From Sorex araneus (Eukaryota > Chordata > Mammalia > Eulipotyphla > Soricidae): a stretch of DNA of 64,000 nt. The stretch spans positions 52,429,292 through 52,493,291 of the forward strand of contig NC_073311.1 in the NCBI RefSeq assembly GCF_027595985.1. Direction: 5' to 3'. Each line of letters opens with the position of its first letter. The stretch's first letter is position 1. Shown piece by piece: positions 33,353 through 45,242 of this stretch. The translations under genes and the position numbers were made by a program. Below the pieces are notes generated by a model that was not told the DNA's origin, ran no database searches, and saw only the letters and a program-made list of their open reading frames with translations.

Positions 33353-33401
33353 ACAAAAAATAATTCTTGACATCAGATATGACTTTATTGTTGGAGAGGA
33401 G

Positions 33402-33558
33402 GTTTGGGCCACATCAACTCATGCTCTGGGCTTACTCCTGGCTATGCTTACAGGGATCACTCCTTTTAGGCTCAGGGGATGATATAGGGTTCTGGGGAAT
33501 AAAACACAGACCATTGTGTACAAAAAGCACACTACCTGCTGTACTATCCTCTGACCCC
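33402..33558 (-). mobile_element. Older SINE type 2 relative (S3)
   Basis: Counterpart of 15938-16092. Confidence 0.75.
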
Positions 33559-33830
33559 AATAATTTTCAACAATACATGGACTTTGTATAAAATAATACT
33601 GGAAACAGTGGTTTTTCAAATTGCTCAGAAACACACATAGCATTGAAAACTGGTTCCAATTACTTATTTTCTTCTTCATCCCTATTAAAGAAATTCATCC
33701 TTTTCTAATAATGCATATACTTGTACAATCTAATATTCTTCAGTAATTGTTGCACACATAGAAAATTTCTGTAAGTTCGGCACTCCTAACTTTTTTATTG
33801 TGCATATCTTATACTCTGAATAACAGTTCT

Positions 33831-34026
33831 GGGGGCCAAAGGAGAGACATTTTAGTATGATGAGAAGTAGAGCTCTGGTCTTTCATCAGTTGACCTTAGT
33901 TCAATCCCGAGCACCACATATGGTCCCTGAGTATCACAAGGAATGACTCCTGAGCACAGAGCCAGATAAAGTCCTGAGCAGAGAACCAGGAGTAATGTCT
34001 GAGCAATACAGGCATGGCCCAAAACC
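33831..34026 (+). mobile_element. Older SINE type 2 relative, plus strand (S3)
   Basis: Counterpart of 16366-16560, without its shortening at GAGCACAGAGCCAG. Confidence 0.75.
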
Positions 34027-34067
34027 TAAGAGTAACAATAGTAACGACAGTTCTTATTGTTACTTAT

Positions 34068-34316
34068 GGACTGGAGTGATAGCACAGTGGGTAGGGGTTT
34101 GCCTTGCACCGGGCCGACAAGGGTTCGAGTCCTCCGTCTCTCTCCGAGAGCCTGGCAAGCTACCAAGAGTATCCCACCCTCACGGCAGATCCTGACAAGC
34201 TACCCGTGGCATATTCAATATGCCAAAACAGTAATAACAAGTCTAACAATAAAGACGTTACTGGTGCCCGCTCAAGAAAATCGATGAACAAGGGGATGAC
34301 AGAGCTAGAGTGCTAC
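34068..34316 (+). mobile_element. SINE type 1, full-length (S3)
   Basis: Head, B box GGTTCGAGTCC, body and long ending as in S1. Confidence 0.88.
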
Positions 34317-34742
34317 ATTGTCAACTATAATACCTTAAGTAATGATTTATCTAGAATATTTCTAATCCCAAATATATCCTTTTTGCATGATTTAAAATTG
34401 ATGTTCATTTTCATCAAAAAACTGAGGATTCCATTAAAGACAAAACAGTGAGATGTCTGTAATATATATAACAAAAGAATAGAGTTATGATTTCATGAGA
34501 TTGTTGTAAGTCCTTATATATGCATATGTAAGTTAATGTTGTAGCTATAAGGTACATGATATGTATGGGAAATAGATGTAAATTTCTATTTAGGTATTAG
34601 AAATTGTTTAAACCACTAGATTGCTTATCTGAAACAAATTATTCAGTGGTCTACATATCTCATAATTTTTCTAAAATTAATCCAAAACATAATGTATAGC
34701 ATCTGTGATCAATTTAGGTCACAGACTTTTATACACAAACAT

Positions 34743-35756
34743 CTAAAAATGACTCAGTCCTATACGTATTGAAAAAGCAGTAGAACTAGATAAGGTAGGA
34801 GACTCATCAGTTTGTTTTCTATGTGAAGCAAACAATGTCCTCTTCCTTTCTGTCAGCCTCAACCTCAGCTGAAACAAAAAGGAAAGAAAAGACTGTTGCA
34901 GCTTCTTATTTCCCCAGATTAAAAAAAATGAATGGATTGAAGGATACAATCCTAAAGAAATGTGGAATACATGTAGGACAGTTCTGTTCCCCATCCTGTT
35001 AGAATTCCAAATTCGGATGAGTAGAGGCACAAAGTAACAAGCCAACAGCAGGAGGTAGGAAGTCATCGTTTTGATGGCTCTGATGTGGACCTTGGTGCTG
35101 GGATCCTGGGATTCTTTGCCCTCTGCTTGCATGTTCCTGAGATGTTTCCACAGGGAAAAAATCAGCAACACAAATGAAGTCAGGGACATCATAAAGGCTA
35201 TGAAGTTTGTCAGAGTGAAGATAGACATATTGGAAAGGCGAATAATTTTCTCCCTCTTGTTCCTCACTGTCCTGTTCCCACGATGTTGACTCACCCACTC
35301 ATTCTCATCCAAGATTGCCAGTGGAAGATTAAACATGAAAATCACCAAACTGCCCATGAGTATTATGAGAACTACTCTTTTAACTCTTCTCTTCAAGTAA
35401 AGAAATAGGAGGCTAGAAAAATTGGCGATCTTGAGCAAATAGAATATGCTAAGGCTGGTTGCAAGCCAGATGCTAACATGGTAGCTTACAACCCAAGCCA
35501 TATTAATAATAATGAATACTTCTAAACTATATGAAGATACATCAAAAAACACTGCATACCAAACTATTAAAAATACACAGAAAAAAACAATCCTGGAGAT
35601 GGCCAAAGCCACAATCATTTGATCTGCTAAGGAGAACTTTCGTGTCTTGACCCAGTCATTGTAGTTCACCAGCACAATGAAGCCATTGGCAAAACTTCCT
35701 AGAACAAATTCTGCCATTAGTAGGATGGTAAGAATGCTTGATAGTAAAGTGATCAT
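34743..35756 (-). CDS. TAS2R: Bitter taste receptor TAS2R, gene 4 (type B, stop-loss extension)
   Basis: Receptor of 337 residues. It matches gene 2 except for Gly256 for Arg, Phe295 for Cys and Thr307 for Ile. The stop codon of the other copies (TGA) is GGA here, so translation adds GLSHF before a TAG at 34743-34745. The addition is at the end of the cytoplasmic tail and probably harmless. All helix motifs, the loop 2 glycosylation site and His265 are kept. Confidence 0.96.
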   Translation of the reverse strand: MITLLSSILTILLMAEFVLGSFANGFIVLVNYNDWVKTRKFSLADQMIVALAISRIVFFCVFLIVWYAVFFDVSSYSLEVFIIINMAWVVSYHVSIWLATSLSIFYLLKIANFSSLLFLYLKRRVKRVVLIILMGSLVIFMFNLPLAILDENEWVSQHRGNRTVRNKREKIIRLSNMSIFTLTNFIAFMMSLTSFVLLIFSLWKHLRNMQAEGKESQDPSTKVHIRAIKTMTSYLLLLACYFVPLLIRIWNSNRMGNRTVLHVFHISLGLYPSIHSFFLIWGNKKLQQSFLSFLFQLRLRLTERKRTLFASHRKQTDESPTLSSSTAFSIRIGLSHF

Positions 35757-36166
35757 ATCTAGAAAGAAAAGTTCAGGCTAGAATCACTGGATGTGATTCT
35801 TAATGTTCTGACCTTAAATTCTCAGTGCAGCTCATGCCTGGATTCGCATGATATTCTGGTTTCTTTCCAATTGTGTGAACAAAGCCACGCATCTGCAGTA
35901 ATAGACCACTAGGCAGATTCGTTCTATCTTTACAGAAACTGATATTCACCACTAGCTCAAGTTGACTCTCTTTCATCCACTTTCAATCTCGGATAGGTTG
36001 GGTTATTTATCAAACTGATGTTTGGTGATCACTGGGCTCTCATTTGCCAGCATGCAAACAAGAGAATCATGTTTTGCATTTTTTCCCTTGTTTAACCTCT
36101 ATAATTTTAAAACACTGATACACCCAGTTGACAGATGTGAAGCCATTTAATCCACTGTGGATCCCT

Positions 36167-36329
36167 GGATTCTCCATCCCTCTCACAGAGCCTTGCAAGC
36201 TACCGAAAGTACCTCGCCTGCACGGCAGAGCCTGGCAAGCTACCCGTAGTTTATTTGAAATGCCAAAGACAGTAACAAGAAATCTCACAATGGAGACATT
36301 ACTGGTGCCCGCTCAAGCAAATCGATGAA
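36167..36329 (+). mobile_element. SINE type 1, body only (S4)
   Basis: Matches the S2 copy closely. Confidence 0.8.
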
Positions 36330-37071
36330 CTACACTGCAGTGCTGCAGTATATCCCTGATAAATGGGGATAGTTTTAAGTGACTAGGTGAAAAATAAACT
36401 TTTATTAGCCAGGATGCCAACATAAATAGAGCAGAATGCATTGCAATGTTTTCCATTTTTAAGCTCTCAAACATTTACACTCACCATCTTAGTGCCAGTA
36501 AAACTAATATATGTGAAATATGCATATCTTCAACATTCATGTTTGTGAATATGTAATTTATAAGATCATGTTCACTCCCAGGAAATGCATGACCTACTTT
36601 TTTTTCACTGTAATGACAGAATTATGAAAACAGAATCAAATTTTCCTGTCAAAGGCAACCACTAAAGAACATTAGTGCAGGTATACCCTAAAGGGTAGCC
36701 CAGGTATCTAAGTAAAACCGTTTGCTAGAAGTTAGACACACACTCAGAGAGGGGAGAGTAGCCACAAATGCTACATTCTTCTCTCAAGGACTGAAAATTA
36801 TTCACACTTAAGATGCATCCCACCTCTGGTGCCTAAGGTATAATTGCTGTCTTGGATCAGCTAAAATGTTGGAATTAGCAGAAACCCACCAAAAGTAAAG
36901 ATTTTTATCTCTTCTTAACTTGCGGAAAATGTGAAATTTCTCCTGTTTGAAGATACCCCTCCAAAGCATATAAACCTGAAACCTGTGTTAAATGGGGAAG
37001 GAGCTACAGATTGCCCTCCGTTTCACTTCTTTCTTGAGGTGGTCCAGAAAACTCCACAATAAAGCACTTTC

Positions 37072-37626
37072 ATAATATGCTACGTGAAATGAGTCAGAAA
37101 AAGAGGGACATGTATAGAAGAACTGCACTCATTTGTGGAATATAAAATAACGTAATATGAGACTGACACCCAAAGACAGGAGAGACCAGGGCCAGGAAGA
37201 TTGCCCCATAGTTGGAAGCCTGTCTCTTGAGCTTTGGGGGAAGGGGGATGGGATATAGAAGGGATCACTAAGTCAGTGATGGTTGGAGGGATCATTCGGG
37301 ATGGGAGATGTGTGCTGAAAATAGATAAAGAACCAAATGTGATAGCCTCTCAGCATCTATATTGCAAACCGTAATGCCCCAAAGTGTCGAGGGAGTGTGA
37401 GGGAAATTGTATGCCATAGAAGCAGGGGGAGGAGTGGGATGGGGCAGGAGGATACTGGGGACATTGGCAGTGGAAACTGTACAATGGTGGAGAGATGGGT
37501 GTTCTATCACTGTATGACTGAAACTCAAACATGAAAGCTTTGTAACTGTATCTCACCGTGATTCAATAAAGAAAAGAAAAGAAAAGAAAAGAAAAGAAAA
37601 GAAAAGAAAAGAAAAGAAAGAACAGG
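37072..37626 (+). mobile_element. LINE-1 3' end, 5'-truncated (S4)
   Basis: Readable ORF2 end at the left. Duplications AATAAAGCACTTTC (37058-37071) and AATAAAGCTCTTTC (37627-37640). Confidence 0.88.
37568..37622 (+). repeat. (AAAAG)n microsatellite, S4
   Basis: About 55 bp and almost uninterrupted. Confidence 0.92.
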
Positions 37627-37640
37627 AATAAAGCTCTTTC

Positions 37641-38358
37641 TCTTATGCAAAAGAGAAAAATAATTCATTTAAACTAATCATTTTGGTACCAAACAGAAGG
37701 GCCTGAACAACCTTATTAGCTGCCTGGAGCTGAGGAGGGGAGGGCGTTGGGCGCTGATCAACTCCCATGGGAAGTAAACCGTCCCCCAAAAGCTGCACAC
37801 AGTAAGGCAAGTCTCCCTCTAGGAAGACATCAGGGAGCTGCCATCTTGGTGGAGGTCTGCAGAATTTTAAATGCCTCAGAGATAAGTGTTCTGTCCTCTC
37901 CTTCTCTCTGCCCCAGCTTTCTCACCAGTTTGCTTATGATTTCCTCATTGGCATTTTCCAACACTGTCTGTCCATGTCTCAGCACTGAGAGAACCTGGAA
38001 GTATATCCACTCCCTAGGTAAGAGGAAAATGAAAAAATGCCCTGCCGGCATTACTGGGGTAAAGAAGGGCTTTTATTTGGATAGGGTTTCTTTTTTTTTT
38101 TTTTTTCTGTTTCTGTTTTGTTGGTTTTTCCTTTTTCTCATCTATTCTCTCACTGGATTATGGCCAATCATGAGGTGAATAGAACAGATTCCTGCGGTAA
38201 AGCCTTCTGAGGTTGGGGGTGGGGAGTGTCTGGAGTGCCCTCTCAGGTAAACTAGACAGAGCAGAGACCAGCCCCAGTTTTAAAGAGGAACCAGGAAGAG
38301 CTGATTTTTCTTGGGAGAAAGAGCTCCATGGAAAGCAAGGAAACTAAGTAAGGTTTAC
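37641..38358. other. Unclassified conserved segment (S4 copy)
   Basis: As in S2, with the 143-codon plus-strand frame (37747-38178) and the 73-codon minus frame (37830-38051) both open. I regard both as chance. Confidence 0.4.
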
Positions 38359-38400
38359 TTACTTTCCTTACAAACTGGGAAAAGTTTGTAAGGAAAGTAA
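38359..38400. other. Perfect inverted repeat, S4
   Basis: Arms 38359-38376 and 38383-38400, 18 nt each, loop GGGAAA; identical to S2. Confidence 0.9.
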
Positions 38401-38940
38401 CAAGAACACAGACTTTGAGGTGGAATGTTAAATCCTTTAATAACATATTTCTTCAACAAACAATATTTTTTTGGGGGGGACCATTGTTGGTGGAGCTCAT
38501 GGCTTACTACACTCCTTTATCCCCAACAGTAAGCGACAACACTAAGAGTTTCCAGTCACAATGGAATGTTTGTATCCTTGGACTTCACCCACAAGTTTCA
38601 CCCACTTGGCCTTTCTCCAAATGTTTCACATATACTTTCTCTTCTTTTAAGGTCTATTGTAATTACTTGCAATTAATTTTATTTGTTGTACTACTTCCCT
38701 TAGTACTATACATTACTTTGTGGCTTCATTCTTTTATCTGAAGCCTCCACTTAACCTGAAAGTTCCACCTTTGAATATAATGTGTGAGGTTGAAAGTAAG
38801 ATTCAAAGCCTTCTACTATATAGCACTACTCAAGATGTCGTGATGTCTCATGAAAATTTAAATTTACAAATAAGATATTTTAATATATATGCATATATTT
38901 GCCTATGCTCAGTTTTTACTGACTTGCATGTATCACTATA

Positions 38941-39176
38941 TCACTGTCATCCTGTTGCTCATTGATATTTGCTCAGGCGGGCACCAGTAACGTCGTCTCC
39001 ATTGTGAGACTTGTTACTGTTTTTGGCATACCGAATACACCACGGGTAGCTTGCCAGGCTCTGTCATGCAGGCGAGATACTCTCTACTCTCGGTAACTTG
39101 CAGGGCTCTCTGAGAGTGGCGGAGGAACCAAATCCGGGTTAGCCGCATGCAAGGTGAATGCCCTGCCTTCTGCAGG
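38941..39176 (-). mobile_element. SINE type 1, copy a (S4)
   Basis: Shares the two small local duplications of the S2 copy. Confidence 0.85.
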
Positions 39177-39234
39177 ATGAATAAAAAACTACAATATGTA
39201 ATCAATAATGACATGATGAAAACGGGAACATTTT

Positions 39235-40055
39235 TTTTAATTTAATAGTTTATTTTTAATTAGTGAGTCAACATGAGGGTACAGTTACAGATTTATCCAT
39301 ATTTGTGCTCATGTTTCTCCCTTACAAAGTTTGATAACCCATCCTTTCACCAGTGCCCATTCTCTACCAAAAGTAAACCCAACATCCCTCTCCCCCCTCC
39401 CCAGTCCTGTCTCCCCCCACCCCACACTGCCACTATGGCAGGGTATTCCCTTTTGTTCTCTCTTTCTGATTAGGTGTTGTGGTTTGCAATAAAGGTGTTG
39501 AGTGGCCATTGTGTTCAGTCTCTAGTCTATATTGGGCCCGCATCATCTTTCCCCCACATGACCTCCAATCACATTTTACTTGGTGTTCCCTTCTCTGAGT
39601 TGCCCAGAATGAGAGACCAGACTCCAAGCCATCGAGATAACCTCCTGGTACTTATTTCTACTATTCTTGGGCGTTAGTCTTATAGTCTGTTATTCTATAT
39701 TCCACAGATGAGTGCAATCTTCCTATGTCTGTCTCTCTCTTTCTGACTCATTTCACTTAGCATGATACTTTCCATGCTGAGCCACTTATATGCAAACGTC
39801 ATGACCTCATTCTTTCTAACAGCTGCATAGTATTCCATTGTATAGATGTACCAGAGTTTCTTCAACCAGTCATCTGTTCTAGGGCACTCGGGTTTTTTCC
39901 AGATTCTGGCTATTGTAAACAGTGCTGCGATAAACATATAAGTGCAGATGTCATTTCGACTATACTTTTTGGCTTTTCTGGGATATATTCCCAGCAGTGG
40001 TATTGCTGGGTCAAATGGGAGCTCAACCTCTAGTTTTTGAGAATCGTCCATATTG
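39235..40055 (-). mobile_element. LINE-1 3' end in minus orientation (S4)
   Basis: Same insertion as S0 and S2. One T fewer near 40036 keeps ORF2 open for 124 codons (39695-40069), adding the block KLEVELPFDPAIPLLGIYPR upstream of MFIAALFTI. The left duplication is damaged (GAAAACGGGAACATTTT); the right one at 40056-40072 is intact. Confidence 0.92.
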
Positions 40056-40072
40056 GAAAACAGGAACATTTA

Positions 40073-41015
40073 GAGTGAAGTTGAATTCTTGAGAATTATG
40101 AAGAATCACAGAGTGACAGTGGCCATGATGGTAGAATTCTGTGCATGAGAAACCATTATTAACATTATTGCAAACCACAGAACCTCAATCAAGAAAAGTA
40201 TAAAAGAAAACCAGCAGGAATTCAAGACTGCGATAAGAATATGCACAAAGTATTCAAGTGAAAAGGGCTAGTAATATTGTGCTTCCAAATGAAAAACTTT
40301 CCTTTGTTGCTCAATAATCTATTGCTATTGCAAATAAATAGTACTCAGTGTCTTTATGGTCCATGTTGTAAATGCCATGTTCTTCTCTTCTTCGGGGCTA
40401 CAGGAAGATGATGCTTCTCAGCTTCCCTAAATGTCCTGTGCCATTGTGACTAAGGATTGAGCAGTCAGGTGTGAGGAATCTGTGCACCAATTAGACTTGT
40501 CCCCCGGAGCTCCCCGCCCTCACCCCTCCATGTCCTTAGCCTCCAGACTGTCTGGCACTGAAGTGATGCCAAGTCTTATGAATGCCACTTGGTGAAGATG
40601 GAAGATTTTTGATCAGCCCGGTTTCCTGGCTACCAGCCATGGGAAGGCTTCACAGACTATCAGTGTCTACCTAGAAAAAAAGCATTATTTAATTTACTCT
40701 GTATTCGAGTCAGGATCTTATTGTAACAATATTTTGTCTTTGTAGTCTAATACAGTTATGGGAACTTTAAGTATGTTCTGTTTTTAAAGTGATTCTTGAG
40801 TATAGGGAAGCAGAACAAATATACACAGGCAACCTAAAATTTTGTGATGCGAGCTATTTTTACTCTTTTCCAGTCCTCACAGAGTTTTTGTTAATTTAAT
40901 TAGTCATTAGAATAGAATTTGCAGAATGTTTCTATGGGTTGTCTATGAAATTCAGGAATTCAGCAGTGAAAACACAGCCATTCCTGTACATTACAGTACT
41001 GGTGTTCCACTGGGA
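40073..41015. other. Unclassified segment (S4 copy of 4406-5353)
   Basis: Collinear with S2. Confidence 0.4.
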
Positions 41016-41098
41016 GAGATAAGAAACAGGTTATTAAAAGTAAAAAGTGAATAAATGAAAAGCAAAAATAATTTACCCTCATATTTAGGTATTGGACA

Positions 41099-41331
41099 CA
41101 GTCACAGTCTCACTGTTGCTCATTGGTTTCCTCCAGTGGTCACCAGTAATGTCTCCATTGCAAGACTTGTTTCTGTTTTGGGCATATCAAGTATGCCACC
41201 AGTAGCTTGCCAGGCTCTGCCATGCGAGCGGAAAACTCTCGGTAGCTTGCTGGGCTCTCGAGAGGGACGGAGGAATCAAACCTGTGTCGGCCCCGTGCAA
41301 GGCAAACCCCCTACCCGCTGTGTTATCGCTA
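41099..41331 (-). mobile_element. SINE type 1, copy b (S4)
   Basis: GAGCGGAAAACTCTCGG variant; otherwise as S2. Confidence 0.85.
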
Positions 41332-41682
41332 TATTCAATAAGGCATGAAACATAAGACACTGAGCAAGGTAATTCTCATTTCACTAGGCCTTCCTCTTCT
41401 TGTTATCAGTCATGTATGTACACAGGTATCATTTTCCACAAGATTGTAATACGACAGCAAGCAAAGGTATTTCTTCCCTTTAGTTATCATACAAACATAA
41501 ATACAATAGTAGCACCAAAAAACTGATCATTACATTATGGTCAAATATTTTGAATTTTGTATGAACTTTTTTGGAGGTAGGGACAAATTGAATATTTTTA
41601 TTCAAAATCACAAGGAAGATTATTTAGTCAGATGGAGGACAGGACTGATAACACAGTCATAATATACAGAAAAATAATTCTT

Positions 41683-41854
41683 TTTTTTGTTTTTTGCATC
41701 ACACCTGGTGATGCACAGGGGATATTCCTGACACATGCACTCAGGAATTACTCCTGTCGGTGCTCGGGGATCATATGGGATGCTGGGAATCGAACCTGGG
41801 TCCATCACCGGCAAGGCAACGCCCTACCCGCAGTGCTATCGCTCCAGCCCCACA
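41683..41854 (-). mobile_element. SINE type 2 (S4)
   Basis: Same insertion, duplications AAAAATAATTCTT at 41670-41682 and 41855-41867. Confidence 0.9.
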
Positions 41855-41901
41855 AAAAATAATTCTTGACATCAGATATGACTTTCTTGTTGGAAAGGAT
41901 G

Positions 41902-42058
41902 TTTGGGCCACACCTGCTTGTGCTCAGGGCTGACTCCTGGCTCTGCTTTCAGGGACCACTCCTGGTGGGCTCAGGGGATGATATAGGGTTCTGGGGAATT
42001 AAACACAGACCAGCGTGTACAAAAAACACCCTACCTGCTGCACTATTGCTCTGACCCC
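41902..42058 (-). mobile_element. Older SINE type 2 relative (S4)
   Basis: Counterpart of 24432-24588. Confidence 0.75.
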
Positions 42059-42330
42059 AATAATTATCACCAATACGTGGACTTTGTATAAAACAAAACT
42101 GGAAAATGTGGTTTATCTAATTGCTCAGAAACACACATAGCATTGAAAACGGGTTCCAATGACTTATTTTCTTCTTCATCCCTATTAAAGAAATTCATCC
42201 CTTTCTAATAATGCATATACTTGTACAATCTAATATTCTTCAGTAATTTGTTGTACACATAGAAAATTTCTGTAAGTTCATCACTTCTACCTTTTTATTG
42301 TGTGTATTTTATACTCTCAATAATAGTTCT

Positions 42331-42501
42331 GGGGGCCAAAGGAGAGACAGTATAGTATGAGAGAAGTAGGGCTCTGGTCTTGCATCAATTGATTGATGTT
42401 CAATCCCCAGAACCACATATGGTCTCTGAGCACCACAAGGAATGACTCCTGAGCAGAGAACCAGGAGTAATGTCTGAGCAATACAGGTGTGGCCCCAAAC
42501 C
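42331..42501 (+). mobile_element. Older SINE type 2 relative, plus strand (S4)
   Basis: About 20 bp shorter than its relatives: CTCCTGAGCAGAGAACC without the AGAGCCAGATAAAG piece. Confidence 0.75.
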
Positions 42502-42541
42502 TAATAGTGACAATAGTAATAACATTTCTTATTGTTACCTA

Positions 42542-42760
42542 TAGACTGCAGCGATAACACAGTGGATAGGGAGTTTGCATTGCACGGGGCTGACCCAGGT
42601 TCGACTTGTCAGTCACTCTCGGAGAGCCTAGCAAGCTACCAAGAGTATCCCGCCTGCACGGCAGAGCCTGACAACCTACCCGTGCCCTATTGGATATGCC
42701 AAAAACAGTAACAAGTCTCACAATGGAGATGTTACTGGTGCCCATTCGAGCAAATCGATG
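42542..42760 (+). mobile_element. SINE type 1 (S4)
   Basis: Equivalent of 25091-25309. Confidence 0.85.
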
Positions 42761-43061
42761 TATGTAGTACAAATTACAAAAGAAAAGAGTTATGGTTTAT
42801 GAGATTGTTGTAAATTTGTAGATATGCGTATGTAAGTTAATTTTATAGCTATAAGGTTCATGACATGTATGTGAAATACATATAAATTCCTATTTAGGAA
42901 TTAGAAATATTTTTAAACACTAGATTGCTTATCTAAAACAAATGATTCAGTGATCTATTAATCTTACAATTTTTCTAAAATTAATCCAAAACATTATCTA
43001 TAGCATCTGTGATAAATTTAGGTCACAGACTTTTATAGTCAAAAATCTAAAGATGACTCAT

Positions 43062-44060
43062 TTATATACGCATTGAGAAAGCAGTAGAACTAGATAAGGT
43101 AGGAGACTCATCAGTTTGTTTCCTACATGAGGCAAACAATGTCCTCTTCCTTTCTGTCAGCCTCAACCTCAGCTGACACAAAAAGGAAAGAAAAGACTGT
43201 TGCAGCTTCTTATTTCCCCAAATTAAGAAAAATGAGTGGATTGAAGGATACAGTCCTAAAGAACTCTGGAAGACTAGGAGGATGGTTCTGTTCCGCATCC
43301 TGTTAGAACTCCAAACTGGGATGAGTAGAGACACAAAGTAACAAGCCAACAGCAGGAGGTAGGAAGTCATCGTTTTGATGGCTCTGATGTGGACCTCGGT
43401 GCTGGGATCCTGCGATTCTTTGCCCTCTGCTTGCATGTTCCTGAGATGTTTCCACAGGGAAAAAATCAGCAACACAAATGAAGTCAGGGACATCGTGAAG
43501 GCTGTGAAGGTTGTCAGAGTGAAGACAGACATATTGGAAAGGCGAATAATTTTCTCCCTCTTGCTCCTCACTGTCCTGTTCCCACGATGTTGATTGACCC
43601 ACACATTCTCATCCAAGATTGCCAGGATAAGATTAAACATGAAAATCACCAAACTGCCCATGAGTATTATGAGAACTACTCTTTTAACTCTTCTCTTCAA
43701 GTAAAGAAATAGGAGGTTAGAAAAATTGGCGATCTTGAGCAAATAGAATATGCTAAGGCTGGTTGCAAGCCAGATGCTAGAATGGTAGCTTACAACCCAA
43801 GCCATATTAAGAATAATGAATACTTCTAAACTATATGAAGATACATCAAAAAACACTGTATACCAAACTATTAATAATACACAGAAAAAAACAATCCTGG
43901 AGATGGCCAAAGCCACGATCATTTGATCTGCTAAGGAGAACTTTCGTGTCTTGACCCAGTCATTGTAGTTCACCAGCACGATGAAGCCATTGGCAAAATT
44001 TCCTAGAACAAATTCTGCCATTACTAGGAAGGTAAGAATGCTTGATAGTAAAGTGATCAT
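43062..44060 (-). CDS. TAS2R: Bitter taste receptor TAS2R, gene 5 (type A)
   Basis: Complete 332-residue receptor, like gene 3 except at two residues: Val57 (the type B state) for Gly and Ser244 (the gene 1 state) for Pro. The nucleotide change at Val57 is accompanied by a type B-like AAAAAAACAATCC stretch, which suggests a short conversion tract. Octamer ATTTGCAT 86 bp upstream, as for gene 3. Gln265 and the loop 2 glycosylation site are kept. Confidence 0.97.
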   Translation of the reverse strand: MITLLSSILTFLVMAEFVLGNFANGFIVLVNYNDWVKTRKFSLADQMIVALAISRIVFFCVLLIVWYTVFFDVSSYSLEVFIILNMAWVVSYHSSIWLATSLSIFYLLKIANFSNLLFLYLKRRVKRVVLIILMGSLVIFMFNLILAILDENVWVNQHRGNRTVRSKREKIIRLSNMSVFTLTTFTAFTMSLTSFVLLIFSLWKHLRNMQAEGKESQDPSTEVHIRAIKTMTSYLLLLACYFVSLLIPVWSSNRMRNRTILLVFQSSLGLYPSIHSFFLIWGNKKLQQSFLSFLCQLRLRLTERKRTLFASCRKQTDESPTLSSSTAFSMRI

Positions 44061-44145
44061 GTCTAGAAAGAAAAGTCCAGGCTAGAATCACTGGATGTGA
44101 TTCTTAATATTCTGACCTTAAATTCTCTATGCAGTTCATCCCTGG

Positions 44146-44153
44146 ATTTGCAT
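44146..44153. promoter_or_regulatory. Octamer ATTTGCAT upstream of gene 5
   Basis: Same position and sequence as the octamer of gene 3. Function is inferred only. Confidence 0.35.
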
Positions 44154-44475
44154 GATATTCTGGTTTCTTTCCAATTCTATGAACAAAGCCACGCAGATTA
44201 GCAATAGAATAGACCACTAGGCAGATTCAGTCTATCTTTACAGAAACTGATATTCATCACTAGCTCAAATTGACTCTCTTTCATCCACTTTCAATCTCGG
44301 ATAGGTTGGGTTATTTATCAAACTGATGTTTGGTGATCACTGGGTTCTCATTTGCCAGCATGCAAACAAGAGAATCATGTTTTGCATTTTTTCCCTTGTT
44401 TAACCTCTATAATTTTAAAACATTAATACTCCCAACTGACAAATGTGAAGACTTTTAATGCACTGTGTATCCCTG

Positions 44476-44598
44476 GATTCTCCATCCCTCTCGGAGAGCC
44501 TGGCAAGCTACCCATGGTGCATTTGTTATGCCAAGAACAGTAACAATAAATCTCACAATGAAGACATTACTGGTGCCCACTCGAGTAAATCGATGAAC
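44476..44598 (+). mobile_element. SINE type 1, short body (S5)
   Basis: Same short form as in S1 and S3. Confidence 0.8.
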
Positions 44599-45198
44599 TA
44601 CACTGCAGTGCTGCAGTATATCCCTGATACATGGGGATAGTTTTTTTTTTAAGAGGTCAAAGTACCTGTATTTTTAATGATTTCTTGACATGGTAAAAGA
44701 ATTTTACATTACAATCCAAGGGCGATAGGTGAGGAGGAGGTGCAGTGGAACAATCCAACAAAAAAGAGAAACTGAGAAACACATGGTAGGAGGTGGGAAG
44801 GTTTTAGCTGGAAGGGACTGAGGGCAGATGGGGCACTGCCCAACTAAAATGCAATTGGTTTGTTACTGAGTACTATTCATGGGAAGACAGCATCTGGACT
44901 CCTTTTTGACAGCTTCTCGGGAGTGAGAACAGTGCACCAAGCTGGAATATGATTGGGATTGGAAGACAGGGATGAGGGAACAGAAATCAGGAATAGACAC
45001 TGAGTCACCAGCAGGCCGACTGCAGTATCGACTCTCCCGAGAAAAAAGTAAGGGTTGATGAGGGTAGACACAGAAGCTGTAACAATAAGTGATCTCTCTA
45101 GAAAATTCAAGAGACAGGAGACAACTCTTCTCTAAGTTTTGACTTGCCCAGATTTCCACATACACACAATGTGAACATGCATGTGTGGGCAGGCAGGC

Positions 45199-45242
45199 AC
45201 GCACACACACATGCAGACACACTCACACACACACACACACAT
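45199..45242. repeat. (CA)n microsatellite in PSME3 retrocopy, S5
   Basis: Shortest last CA run of the three copies. Confidence 0.9.

Larger units (their letters stand above)
26610..34742. repeat. Array spacer S3 (between gene 3 and gene 4)
   Basis: About 8.1 kb with the same order as S1: short SINE body, PSME3 retrocopy, LINE-1 3' end with long microsatellite, unclassified segment, hybrid SINE, four SINEs. Stretches 26703-27021, 29854-30562, 32110-32601, 32839-33185, 33559-33830 and 34317-34742 contain nothing further I can identify. Confidence 0.85.
35757..43061. repeat. Array spacer S4 (between gene 4 and gene 5)
   Basis: About 7.3 kb, collinear with S2 almost throughout. No PSME3 retrocopy and no plus LINE-1 (empty site near 41022-41040). 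Stretches 36330-37057, 38401-38940, 40073-41098, 41332-41669, 42059-42330 and 42761-43061 hold nothing new. Confidence 0.85.
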
